Assembly: GCF_963966145.1 (NCBI RefSeq)
Contig: NC_091053.1
Coordinates: forward strand, 1,116,001-1,180,000
Direction of reading: 5' to 3'
Length of the DNA: 64,000 bases
DNA from: Tenebrio molitor
Taxonomy: Eukaryota > Arthropoda > Insecta > Coleoptera > Tenebrionidae
In this document: in pieces, positions 38,801 to 45,664 of the stretch
Position numbering within the stretch: the first letter of the stretch is position 1
Layout: each line of letters starts with the position of its first letter
The notes under the pieces: generated by a model
Database searches by the model: none
The model's input: the letters and a program-made list of their open reading frames with translations, nothing else
What the model was told of the DNA's origin: nothing
Made by a program: the position numbers and the translations under genes

Positions 38801-41642
38801 GAAATGAAATGCTTTGTTTTACATTTTGGGGAACTTTGTTTGTTTTACTGGCCGCTGCGCTCGTGTGTGTACACGTCCCACTTGTAGAAAATGATACACC
38901 GTTTGCACAAGTAATGTTTTGGTGGGGTTCTTTTGTCAAGTATAATTTTGGAGGGTTGTTACAGGGACCTCGATCAACAACCACCCCTTCAACTGGGTAA
39001 ACAGCGAAATAATTATTTTAAAACAATTAACATCCACCCCTGACTTAATTAAATTATTAAATACGTTTTCCAAGTCGAGTCGAGCTGTTCGAGCAATGAA
39101 TAAAAAGGGAAACTTGTTCGGGGGCGTCGGAATTTATCGCTGGAAAAAGTCTCCCCGAGATTAGACGATTTTCGGGAATTTATCGCAGACGCGACTCCCC
39201 CGGGCGATTTAATATCTCGCAAATGTGCTCCATCGACAATTATATTTTCCAGTTTAACGAGACGGCGTCTGGAGGGTTGAACCACCCCCAAGACGCCTAC
39301 GCATGACCGTTCCCCTTTAATTGGACGTTATTCATTTAAAAATTGGGGGAAGTGGCCGGTTTTGTCTGGGGGGAAGCTAATTTTGCAACCCTTCCCTCCG
39401 TTCCAAACTTCCAAGTGAGGGTCCCGTGAAGGAGCTTGTTTTGTTGGTTCCTGGTCATAGTTTTTCAATGAAAACTTTTACCAAGACAAGAGTTTATTTT
39501 TATTTGTGCAAATATTGGCAGGACCTTGCGAAACAGTTTTTAATTCTTCTTGATGCTGCCAATTGGAAACATCAGTCATCCCGGAATTATCCTCCAGGGA
39601 AAACAAACGGAGGTATTTCAATATTCGTGCTCCAAAGTTTACAAATTAAGTCTTTCAATATCGTTGCCAATTCTATCTACATCGCACCGACAAATATTAA
39701 TACAGACGTTAATCTCCGCCTTTGTGGGAGTCCGCTTTTTATTTTTGTTTCTTCTGTGCGATTTCAGATCGTGATTAATTTTTTTCCGGTTCAATTCGGA
39801 ACATCAAAAGTATTTTTGTTGACTTTCTGTCATCGCTTATCTCTGCTTTGCTGAAAAGGAGATTCCAATTGAAGAAAATCATTATCAGACTATTTCAAAA
39901 TGATGAGAACGTGAAACTTGGGAGGGAGAAATGAAAAATTGTTTGGTGAACAAATCTAGATTCAGAACTCGGAGAAATATATTTCAGGATCGGAAATAAG
40001 AAATATGCAAAGATATTGTATAGGTGTTGGATTCTCTCATGGGTTGTGACCTTGGAAATATCTGCGCTAAGCCGGAGCGATAAACCAGTGAAAAATCACT
40101 TTCCGGTGTAATTTCAATCCTTCATAGCTTGATTACCGGGAAAATCCGGCCTCGATGCCGTGCCCTCTTTGTTTTAGAAACACTTTTATTAACATAAATG
40201 ACAAGAAAACTTGCAAATTGAAGACCTAATTTTTTTTCTTCAGTTGAAATGTTTAGACTCGTTCAGGTGACGCAAAAATCGATTGGAATTTTTCATATCT
40301 GCGACAAATAAATGGCCGACATTAAATTATTGGCTTCGATGAGTTGCTGCTTGTTCAAATGAACGGAACATTTTCGTATTGATGATATTGACATGAGCTT
40401 TGGAGTTTAAATATGCAAAAGTTTGTAAATACTCAATTTTCGTAACGTTACGCACAATATATGAAAGATGTTTAGAGCTTCGGCGTATTGTATTGAATGG
40501 AAGTTGTATAATTTTGGAAGTTAATGAAACCAAAAAGGTGAAACCAGGACTCATCAGTTAAAAAAGTAATATCCTGTAAATTGCAAGAGATCTTTTTAAA
40601 ATTAAATTAATATTGAGAGCAAAATGAAATCAGTCAGGTCAGGTCAGATCAACAGTTATTTGAACTCTTCAAAATATTTGGAAACTTGTGAAATATTCTG
40701 CAAAAAATAAAACAAGTCACTGTACTTCTGTTTTTAAAGAATTTGTCGTCAGATAACGACGATAAAGAAAATTTGTTAAGTGATAACAGTAACAGATTAA
40801 TATTGTAGCTGTTGTACTTCCCTTTTGAACAAAAATTGGAAAAATAAAACTTTTATTTTTTCGAGATAAAGCTGTTTTTTCAAGAAATATCTTTTCATTT
40901 ATATTTTAATATTTTACATAATCATCCTCACCATATTTCAAAATGAATGTCAACCATTTATATTTTTTATTTGAAGAAAACATGATGAAAAGTTTGAACC
41001 TTCAGACCCATATATCTTTGTAAAGACCCCCCCTGTATTTTTTATTTTATTTTTTCGAGATTCCTGAGATTTTTCCCTACAAGACCCCCGACTTGGAATA
41101 CGTTAATTTTCCGACACCCTGTATACAGGGTGTATTTTTAAAATGTGCCGAAATTTTACCTACGCGATTGTGGGACAACGTAGAATACTAAAAACCAATT
41201 AAAAAAATTGTAGCTCAAAAAATAAATGTCATTTTAGTTTTTGCCATGAAATTTTTTAAATATTTTTTGCGAGTTCTACATGAAGCCAGTAGCTCGTGGT
41301 TAAAATTTGGTCACGCGTTTCAGTAACACCCTGTACATCCTGTTTGTATTCTACGTTTTGGTATTTTTTAATGCAATTGAAGAGATAACTCCACTTAAGT
41401 GTATCACTTTCAACTGGAGTACGATTTTCCGTTGCAAAAAAGTTTGAGCAGTGACAAGCGGTTTTAACCGTTTTTCCTGTTTCAGGTGCTCAGCTTGCGA
41501 CAGTCTATTTCCGTCACTGATGGCGCTCGAGCACCACAAGGAAGAGTTCGAGCACTGGTCCGGCGACGAAGACGACATCTGTACAGATTCAGACGACGAC
41601 GACGAGACCGTCATCAGCGAAGAGTGCGAACGGTTGCTGTAA
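17825..41642 (+). CDS. C2H2 zinc-finger protein, 5' end missing
   Basis: Three exons join in perfect phase: about 17825-18028, 38042-38129 and 41486-41642. Donors are GTGAGT-like and acceptors are TTGCAG and TTTCAG. Exon A encodes an acidic Asp/Ser-rich segment (DTDSSFTDIELDDRDDFSDD). The A-B join yields finger 1 (CNVCDRSF...LSSHKQKKRH), and the B-C join yields finger 2 (CSACDSLF...LEHHKEEFEH). Both fit C-x2-C-x12-H-x5-H. The protein ends in another acidic tail (DDDDETVISEECERLL). The H-x5-H spacing with a basic or acidic linker recalls the double-stranded-RNA-binding or U1-type finger group, but I cannot name an orthologue. The introns are about 20.0 and 3.4 kb, and the large one hosts other genes. 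The start of exon A is the least certain boundary. A poly(A) signal AATAAA lies near 41885. Confidence 0.75.
18029..18719. other. Intronic, no recognised feature
   Basis: This is intron sequence of the zinc-finger gene. It is AT-rich and I see no repeat or coding signal. Confidence 0.5.
18720..18964 (+). mobile_element. LTR-like fragment with core promoter
   Basis: The segment starts TGTAGTACC and contains a TATA box, TATAAAA (18851-18857). Some 80 bp later there is a poly(A) signal, AATAAA (about 18939-18944). It is followed immediately by primer-binding-site-like repeats. This order (promoter, poly(A) signal, PBS) is that of a 5' long terminal repeat. No gag or pol frame follows, so it is a solitary remnant. 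The exact ends are inferred. Confidence 0.55.
18965..19070 (+). repeat. Three tandem tRNA-Lys PBS-like repeats
   Basis: Units of 32, 31 and 32 bp start at 18965, 18997 and 19028 with TGTTAAAAG, and a fourth partial unit starts at 19060. The middle unit contains TGGCGCCCAACGTGGGGC (19006-19023). From my knowledge of Drosophila tRNA-Lys(CUU), this is the exact complement of the 18 nt at the tRNA 3' end including CCA. The flanking units carry diverged versions. A normal LTR element has one such site. Confidence 0.75.
19071..21930. other. Intronic stretch with two GC-rich motif copies
   Basis: I see no exon. The motif GGTGCCCGYGTGGCGTGGCR lies at 19081-19100 and 19737-19756. A minus-strand PBS-like match, TGGCGCCCAACGCGGGT, lies at 21377-21393 without an adjacent LTR that I can recognise. 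T-rich runs occur near 19275-19300 and 20398-20420. Confidence 0.5.
21931..22252 (+). repeat. Dispersed repeat, copy 1 of a pair
   Basis: This segment is a direct repeat of 28415-28780. Shared phrases include GGTTTCGTGTTTCCGCATAA, TATCCTGGATGT(C/T)GCGTCACG and CTACAAAATATGA(C/T)GGAC. It lies just before the LINE body. It shows no coding frame and no terminal inverted repeat. Confidence 0.75.
22318..23905 (+). mobile_element. Internally deleted LINE (non-LTR retrotransposon)
   Basis: A strongly purine-rich block has an ORF1-like frame from 22431. The first part (22431-22943) is Lys/Glu/Arg-rich and coiled-coil-like, and contains an internal duplication (KESSKREKEEGR and KESSKREREEGR). After a one-base frame break near 22940 the frame continues (22940-23311) into a conserved core (NNVIITGI...LEREIGVKVNVKEAF). 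A second break occurs at an A-run near 23300, after which a third frame ends at 23494. The 3' part (about 23740-23860, GEMRERKRREWGEIGSEDGR) resembles the C-terminal end of such an element's ORF2, so nearly all of the endonuclease and reverse-transcriptase region is missing. The copy ends with GAAAGCCCGTAGGGC and AATAAAG near 23891-23911. It cannot be autonomous. Confidence 0.8.
23976..25668 (-). CDS. Cytochrome P450, CYP9-like (copy 1)
   Basis: Exons 25427-25668, 24895-25375 and 23976-24845 join in phase to a 530-residue protein, normal for CYP9. The introns are 51 and 49 bp. Residues 1-35 form an N-terminal membrane anchor, so the enzyme should sit on the endoplasmic reticulum facing the cytosol. 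Visible motifs are C-helix WRDLR (139-143), I-helix AGFETIST (333-340), ExxR as EALR (387-390), PERF (448-451) and the haem loop FGAGPRNCIG with Cys 474. It is a haem monooxygenase using NADPH-P450 reductase; CYP9 enzymes belong to the CYP3 clan, often linked to xenobiotic oxidation. The substrate cannot be predicted. It lacks a 4-residue insert (KMRIM region) found in the two other intact copies. A poly(A) signal lies on the minus strand near 23935-23940. Confidence 0.92.
25690..25800 (-). promoter_or_regulatory. Upstream region of P450 copy 1
   Basis: The block 25731-25790 contains ATAATTATCCA, then GTGAGTCAT and ATTGGTCGA (plus-strand reading), also found upstream of the other P450 copies. 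Read from the gene strand this gives a TGACTCA site (AP-1-like) and a CCAAT box. Function is inferred from conservation between paralogues only. Confidence 0.5.
25801..26425. other. Intergenic, no recognised feature
   Basis: AT-rich sequence between the P450 promoter and the first foldback element. I see no exon or repeat. Confidence 0.5.
26426..26786. mobile_element. Non-autonomous element with 30-bp perfect inverted ends
   Basis: The left end 26426-26455 (TAAAGTCCATTCAAAAATCA...) is the exact reverse complement of 26757-26786 over 30 bp. The 301-bp interior has no significant open frame. This fits a MITE-type DNA transposon. A partial match to the right end (TTTTTTGAATGCACTTTA) lies near 27711-27730. 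Confidence 0.8.
26894..27067. mobile_element. MITE-like foldback, GGGYCCGGTTG ends
   Basis: The ends GGGTCCGGTTGCATAAA and TTTATACAACCGGGCCC are imperfect inverted repeats. Weaker pairing continues inward (ACGATGTCAAG against CGATGTTAAC). The element is about 174 bp and noncoding. Confidence 0.75.
27090..27219. mobile_element. Foldback element, TGCAACGAG ends
   Basis: Arms of about 46 bp face each other: TGCAACGAGTTTCTGTGTAA on the left and TTTACCCAGAAACGAGTTGC on the right. The centre contains ACGAGCGTAGCGAGGG. The outer context TATTTATGCA...TGCATAtAAaATTTTATT is shared with the element at 27785, so the two are probably one family. Confidence 0.75.
27785..27904. mobile_element. Foldback element, TGCACCAAGGGCG ends
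   Basis: This is nearly a complete 120-bp palindrome. TGCACCAAGGGCG pairs with the right-hand CGCCGTGGTGCA, ATGATTACGCCC pairs with GGGCGTAATCAT, and the core GCTCGAGGGC-TTTA-GCCCGAG closes the hairpin. There is no coding potential. Confidence 0.8.
27994..28116 (+). repeat. 19-bp minisatellite, about 6.5 units
   Basis: Units begin at 27994, 28013, 28032, 28051, 28070, 28089 and 28108 with ATTACGCCC followed by a variable CC/GC/AT-type dinucleotide and TATTCTT. The ATTACGCCC phrase also occurs in the arm of the foldback element 170 bp upstream. Confidence 0.9.
28415..28780 (+). repeat. Dispersed repeat, copy 2 of a pair
   Basis: Direct repeat of 21931-22252, about 80 per cent alike by eye, with the same order of phrases and small indels. 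No coding frame. It lies between the foldback cluster and the P450 pseudogene. Confidence 0.75.
29168..29697 (-). pseudogene. CYP9-like P450 with internal deletion
   Basis: Exon 1 (29462-29697) is intact: membrane anchor, 236 bp, in phase but two codons shorter than its paralogues. The exon 2 acceptor at 29415 and its first roughly 150 bases are also intact. Near 29262-29266 the sequence jumps from the exon 2 motif AFWSRN directly to the end of exon 3 (VERTPVPLVLDK), and the C-terminal piece is in a shifted frame. The C-helix, I-helix, ExxR, PERF and haem loop are all missing, so no active enzyme is possible. The clean exon-2 to exon-3 join points to a single genomic deletion of more than 1 kb. 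The original stop codon remains at 29168-29170. Confidence 0.9.
29745..29806 (-). promoter_or_regulatory. P450 upstream block, pseudogene copy
   Basis: This carries ATAATTATCCA and GGTGACTCATGGTTGGTCGA (plus strand), a variant of the block upstream of the intact copies. It persists although the gene body is deleted. Confidence 0.45.
30056..31759 (-). CDS. Cytochrome P450, CYP9-like (copy 3)
   Basis: Exons 31518-31759, 30978-31470 and 30056-30925 join in phase to 534 residues. Exon 1 encodes a hydrophobic N-terminal anchor (MFWLFGLLTPFFG...). The I-helix reads AGFETIST (337-344), ExxR is EALR (391-394), PERF lies at 452-455 and the haem loop FGAGPRNCIG has Cys 478. All catalytic landmarks of a working ER-bound monooxygenase are present. 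It is most similar to the neighbouring copy 4, including the MRIM insert in exon 2, so these two are the younger duplicates. A TATA-like TATATAAATA lies on the minus strand at 31793-31802, 34-43 bp before the ATG. A poly(A) signal lies near 30030. Confidence 0.92.
31790..31870 (-). promoter_or_regulatory. Promoter of P450 copy 3
   Basis: The TATA-like TATATAAATA (31793-31802) is followed upstream by the conserved block 31815-31869, which has TGACTCA and CCAAT on the gene strand. The block is shared with the other copies. Confidence 0.55.
32131..33834 (-). CDS. Cytochrome P450, CYP9-like (copy 4), odd I-helix
   Basis: Exons 33593-33834, 33053-33545 and 32131-33000 join in phase to 534 residues with an N-terminal membrane anchor. 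ExxR is ETLR (391-394), PERF lies at 452-455 and the haem loop FGAGPRNCIG has Cys 478. The frame is fully open and the splice sites are good, so the gene looks expressed. The I-helix reads AGFKTVST: Lys 340 replaces the acidic residue of the usual (A/G)Gx(D/E)T(T/S) motif, which helps deliver protons during oxygen activation. The other two intact copies have Glu here. The enzyme may therefore have altered or reduced monooxygenase activity (inference). TATA-like TATAAAAA lies on the minus strand at 33874-33881. Confidence 0.9.
33870..33955 (-). promoter_or_regulatory. Promoter of P450 copy 4
   Basis: TATA-like TATAAAAA at 33874-33881 and a shortened form of the shared upstream block at 33894-33940. 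The CCAAT box is present but the TGACTCA site seen upstream of other copies is truncated. Confidence 0.5.
33956..35243. repeat. Tandem duplication of 0.6-0.7 kb with PBS-like junctions
   Basis: Copy A is about 33956-34663 and copy B about 34664-35243. Both begin AAATAAAAATAATTCCAAAT, contain CATTAATGGGTGGCGTGCCT and end in CGCGTTGGGCGCCAA. Read on the minus strand, the end of copy B is TGGCGCCCAACGCGGGGC (35227-35244), one base different from the tRNA-Lys primer-binding sequence seen at 19006. The end of copy A is similar. Part of the unit is P450 upstream DNA. A minus-strand LTR element relic is possible, but I see no LTR pair. Confidence 0.65.
35245..36032. other. Upstream region of the tail-anchored gene
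   Basis: No exon. The segment 35480-35610 is unusually GC- and CpG-rich for this window, and could be a regulatory element. Confidence 0.4.
36033..36623 (+). CDS. Unrecognised single-exon, predicted tail-anchored protein
   Basis: A 196-residue frame starts at ATG 36033 (the in-frame GTG six bases earlier is not needed) and ends at TGA 36621-36623. An AATAAA signal begins only two bases after the stop, so the 3' UTR would be very short. The protein has two related blocks, residues 15-65 and 71-132. Each has an acidic EGDED start, a (R/Q)STP(I/V)GKKSG motif, RACCGSSSRA and TIRENRN-type ends followed by RR. A linker follows, then one hydrophobic helix at about 170-190 (LLQYFTLLLVFILLVVSVYV) six residues from the C-terminus. 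This is the layout of a tail-anchored protein of the ER or nuclear envelope (inference). I recognise no family. It is nested in an intron of the zinc-finger gene on the same strand and is intronless, so it could be a retrocopy. The duplication at both DNA and protein level supports a coding sequence. Confidence 0.65.
   Translation: MSLAFSPPLSSTAREGDEDDSTLNSTAFHVRESTPIGKKSGLQPRACCGSSSRALTTRENRNIRRSVNSTEGDEDEYGTAFCLKPFDVRQSTPVGKKSGNRDDCGLHPSRRRACCGSSSRAITIRENRNNRRKAPRYDPPPTNNLCDGQHKEGKVAANCQGWTSAKSLLQYFTLLLVFILLVVSVYVWLFVSSLMR
36624..36640 (+). terminator. Poly(A) signal of the tail-anchored gene
   Basis: AATAAA begins at 36625, directly after the stop codon. A second AATAAA-type sequence lies near 36743. 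Confidence 0.5.
36651..37122 (+). repeat. Tandem duplication, period about 231 bp
   Basis: Copy 1 starts at 36651 and copy 2 at 36882, both with TTTATTGCACCGATAAAACG. They are nearly identical except for scattered substitutions and an 11-bp insertion near the end of copy 2. No coding frame spans them. Confidence 0.9.
37123..38041. other. Intronic, no recognised feature
   Basis: Intron DNA just before the first zinc-finger exon B. Open frames at 37544-37970 overlap on opposite strands and show no domain. Confidence 0.4.
38130..41124. other. Intron 3' part of the zinc-finger gene
   Basis: Mostly unremarkable. At 40145-40166 there is an inverted fragment of the 9.9-kb array (CCGGCCTCGATGCCGTGCCC). 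Near 40636-40650 a short run of GTCAG/AGGTC half-sites occurs. A repeat end ACACCCTGTATA lies at 41114-41125. Confidence 0.45.
41125..41334. mobile_element. MITE-like element, ACAGGGTGT ends
   Basis: ACAGGGTGT at 41125-41133 is inverted as ACACCCTGT at 41326-41334, flanked by TA on the left. The interior is AT-rich and noncoding. A further ACACCCTGT at 41114-41122 directly abuts it, suggesting a second adjacent copy or a nested insertion. Confidence 0.6.
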
Positions 41643-42496
41643 ACCTGTCATCCCTAGACCTTCCACGGTTTTTACCCTAGAACGACCAATTTCGTTGCCA
41701 TTGTTTTCGTTTCATAGGAAATCCAATTGTAAATATTTATTTTTGCAACGTTGTGATGATGAATGATATTCCTAATCATTGATGTCTGACATATCTCAAA
41801 AACAAACTAATCCTTTATACGACGAGAGTGTTTGTAGGTGAGAGAAATTTTATCATTTGTAATGATATCAAATTATTTTTAATTGAATAAAAATGTGACA
41901 TTTCGATGGTTTTCCTGTCTACAAGTTCCAAACCAAAAAAAACGATTTTTTTTTCGTCGATGTCATTTCACTTGGACTCGGATCCGGTCGAGTGCAGTGA
42001 CATTTTCCTCACCTTATCTGAACCTACTTGAGAAATAATCAAAACAATCTTGTCAGAAAGTTTGCACTGTTTTGCTGGCGAACCACAATATAAAAGAGGA
42101 ACCACAATATGAGACGATTTCCCTTGCCATCCAACGTGGAAACGCTGCAAGCATTCGGGGCACTTTTCCAGATTCCGCATTATTATCGGAAATTTTTGCA
42201 TACTAAATTTTAAAAAAATATTTTTTTACAATTTTTTATCTTGTTTTTGGAAAAACTTTCCAAGACCAAGAGAATTTTGTAGTTTTGTAAAACGCTAAAA
42301 ATGAAAATATCTACATCTATGGTACTATAGTGCTTCCTATTTTCGAAGTAAAAAAATCTTTGAAAAGGACTTTTTTGAAATTTCTGCGGAAAGTACAACA
42401 AGACGATGCTCCGTCGCACTATGGCATTGGTATTTAAAGAAAAGCATTTGTGAGCGTCATTTAATTTATTGCATATTTATGAACGTCACAAAGAAA
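41643..42496. other. 3' UTR of the zinc-finger gene and intergenic DNA
   Basis: The AATAAA near 41885 is the likely poly(A) signal of the zinc-finger gene. Beyond it I see no feature until the convergent thaumatin-like gene. Confidence 0.5.
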
Positions 42497-43261
42497 TTAC
42501 AAGAAGCTTATGATGTATCTGTTACTGTCGCAAGTATAGGTACTTTGTTGGTCATCGTAGGCGTAGCTGTAGGCATCTGGGCACCTCTCCTTGAAGAACG
42601 AAGCATAATCGACGGGCCAGTCTGAAGATTTGCAAGTCTCCGGAGTGGAGTGTTCCCCACGACAGCAATACAAATCATCGTTGAAGACATTGCACGCTGC
42701 TTGGCAACTGACCAAGACGCCATCCTTATTGAACAGCTTCAACTCGTCCGGACAGTCGTTGAAAATGGGGTAGGAACATTCAGCTTTCTGACAGCTGTAC
42801 TGCCCCCCATCGCCGTGCCCATCGATGGGTTCCATCTGCAAGACCTGGTCAGATCTGGACTAGACAGAACAAGACTCGACTCACCGATAGATCAATGTTG
42901 AATCCGTCGACCAGAGACAAGTCGTAGAAGGCGTTGCCGTCCCCCACGGTAATCTCAGAAAGGGAGGCTGGGATGGGCCCCGCCGCCCCACACTCGTCGA
43001 CGCTGTAGCAGTCGATGCGGCCCCAGATGCGGCCGCTCCAAGGTTCGGAATATGTGAGGGTCGTCTGAAAGTCGCGTTTTACCACCGACAACCAAAACCG
43101 CATCTACTCACGTCTTCTCCCGCTTGGAGAGTGAAGGGGTCAGGGTACTCGGTTCCCAAAATCTGGACGAAGACCGGATTGGGAGAGACGTTCTTGATCT
43201 GGAACTCGACGGAACGAACCGTCGAGACCAAAGCTAGAGCGAGTGCAAGTTTTGCGAACAT
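42497..43261 (-). CDS. Thaumatin-like protein, secreted
   Basis: Exons 43112-43261 (50 codons), 42885-43064 (60 codons) and 42497-42835 (112 codons plus stop) join in phase 0 to 222 residues. The first ATG in the ORF lies upstream; I chose 43261 because it gives a typical signal peptide (MFAKLALALALVSTVRS). The mature part has thaumatin-fold landmarks: VEFQIKN strand, GRIWGRIDC, the PASLSEITV and FYDLSLVDGFN core, and Cys-rich CQAACNVF...YCC and CPDAYSYAYDD segments. I count 12 cysteines, against 16 in plant members. Insect thaumatin-like proteins are secreted and often thought to be antifungal or glucan-binding, but activity cannot be read from the sequence. The first and last family cysteines are absent (Ser in FQIKNVS, Leu in YIISFL). 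Confidence 0.88.
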
Positions 43262-43438
43262 TTTCAAGGATTCACTGTGCAGTGTGAGGCATAGCACAGT
43301 TTATATAAGGGCGTTTGAGTGTTATCACGACACTCGAGTGCGGTTTTGAGAGCGATCCAGTTAAGTGTTGTTATTTATAAAAGACAAGGTGAGATAAATC
43401 AAATTAATTACAAAAACAAACGCAATTTAAAATTTTCC

Positions 43439-44546
43439 GTAGCGGAAAAGCGGAGAAAGCTCAACGGTTTTTTATTTGGGAAAAAATCTTGCCGGCAGCT
43501 GTGGCTTGATTTTCTTTTGGGCTGAAAAGATTATTATTCTGGGAAAATACACAAAAGGTGCGTCGGTTTCGATCTAGATTGGAAAATATTGGTTTAAAAT
43601 AAATTATTTATCTGAGATAAAGAGAGAAGAGGTCCTTCAAACCGGATTTAAAGGAAACCCACAAATGCTGATTGAATGGAGATTTGAAGAAGCTTGACAA
43701 CAAAAACAATAAAAGTGATGGTCGAGTGTATGTTTTTTGCACAAGGGCAGCGAGGGAAATAATTACGCGAGGGATGACTCCCGATTTTTATTTAGAAATT
43801 GCCAACTATTAAGATATTAAAACGAAAGGTCAGCATTTTTGCACGAATGAACGGATGGCAAACTCTTAAAACCAATCAAAAATGTATATTGTATGTATTA
43901 CGATAAGCAAGCAGGATTTGATCACTTGACGATGAACATGTCAAGTGATTTTAATGACTAGGTAGTAAATAATATAGTAAATCGTAAATCAGATGCTGGA
44001 AAAGCGGAGAAAACTCAACGGTTTTTTATTTGGGAAAAAATCTTGCCGGCAGCTGTGGTTCGATTTTCATTGGGGCTGAAAAGATTATTATTCTGGGAAA
44101 ATAAACAAAAGGTACGTCGGTTTCGATCTAGATTGAAAAATATTGGTTTAAAATAAATTATTTATCTGAGATGTCCTTCAAGTTAGGCTTTACTAATCGA
44201 AGAGGTCCTTCAAGCCGGATTTAAAGAAATGGAGATTTGAAGAAGCTTGACAACAAAAACAATAAAAGTGATGGTCGAGTGTATGTTTTTTGCACGAAGG
44301 CAGCGAGGGGAATAATTACGCGAGGGATGACGCCCGATTTTTATTTAGGAGTTGCTAACCGTTAAGAAATTAAAGCGAAAGGTCAGCATTTTTGCAGAAA
44401 GGAACGGATGGCAAGCTCTTAAAACCAATCAAAAATGTATATTGTATGTAAAATGTATTACAATAAGCAAGCAGGATTTGATCACTTGACGATAAACATG
44501 TCAAGTGATTTTAATGACTAAGTAGTAAATAACATAGTAAATCAGA
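43439..44546. repeat. Tandem duplication, period about 554 bp
   Basis: Copy 1 (43439-43994) and copy 2 (43995-44546) share GGAAAAGCGGAGAAA(G/A)CTC at 43444 and 43998. The shared order continues through TCTTGCCGGCAGCTGTGG, TGATGGTCGAGTGTATG and TTGATCACTTGACGAT. Copy 2 has a small inserted partial repeat of GTCCTTCAAG near 44175-44210. It lies upstream of the thaumatin-like gene, between it and the Fmr1 3' end. Confidence 0.9.
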
Positions 44547-44969
44547 TCGCGTATCACACATTGTTTAAAAATGTTGTTTGTGGCGGAAATGACACGAGAA
44601 AAGCAACAAAAAATTGAGATGAACGATAAAATGTGTGGGTATGCAACCAACAATACATCTTGTGCCGGCGGAAGTAAATGAGTAGTTCGAAAGAAATTCT
44701 ACGTAGAGTGAAACAATGTGCAACGAAAAACTGCAGCAAAACATAAAAAACGAGTAGAAAACAGACTCTTTTGAAAATAAATTCCGGAGCGCAGAGTTCG
44801 TTTTGTGATAAAGTGGCGTAGCGAAATAGCAAAACAAAATGAACGAGAGCGTTTATTGAATGTTTTATTCAATGCAAAAATGTGTTATACCAATACACAG
44901 CTGATAAACCATTGTAACAAATCATAAACAGAGCACCTAACCAAATACTGTATTAGCTAATAAATTTAG

Positions 44970-45664
44970 GAGGCTTTATTTACATTACATTTTTTTTATT
45001 ACAATAATAACTGAAAATAGGAGAATGGCTGTAAACTATTTGTAGTAGGTACAAATGGTCACTTTATCTTACAAACTAAAAACAAAAAAGAAAAAAAAAT
45101 AAAAAATAATAAATAACACATAAATTATACAATATACTGAAACTTAAATTGAAGATTCTCAACACTTCCATAAAGAGAGTAATGACTAAAGTTTTAAAAT
45201 TTCGAGCATTATTATGTGCGCTAAACATGAATGTATGAAAGATTAGAAAAGTAGTCACAAAATTCTTGGAGGTTATAAGTATAAATCAACTCTGTCCATA
45301 ATCGCACTAAGCTCTTCACCCGCTGCGACCACTTAACACTTAAGACAGCAGTCTCGCTAACTCGTCGAGGTGTACGGTTCACAGAACCAAACAGTCTCTG
45401 GTATCAGCCAGGATGGGGCAGACGACCGCCCTCTAGATAAATACATTTTACTACACCGGGAAAAGATATGCAACACAACATCAACAATATCATTAATACA
45501 ATAAAAAAAAAGGAAAAAATAAAATTAAAAAAACTGAAAAATGTCCCTCTGTTTCGTGTTTGTTCTCGTTTTCATCATCCCTTCTGGTTGTTGTGGTTTG
45601 GGTAATGGTGGTGGAGCGCACACGCGGTCGGATGGCTGCGGCGGCGGCGGCGTTGGCGGCGGCT
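44970..45664 (-). other. Probable Fmr1 3' UTR
   Basis: Downstream of the Fmr1 stop on the minus strand the sequence is A/T-rich. A poly(A) signal candidate, AATAAA, lies at about 44973-44978 (minus). Another lies near 44850. The exact 3' end is unknown. Confidence 0.45.
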
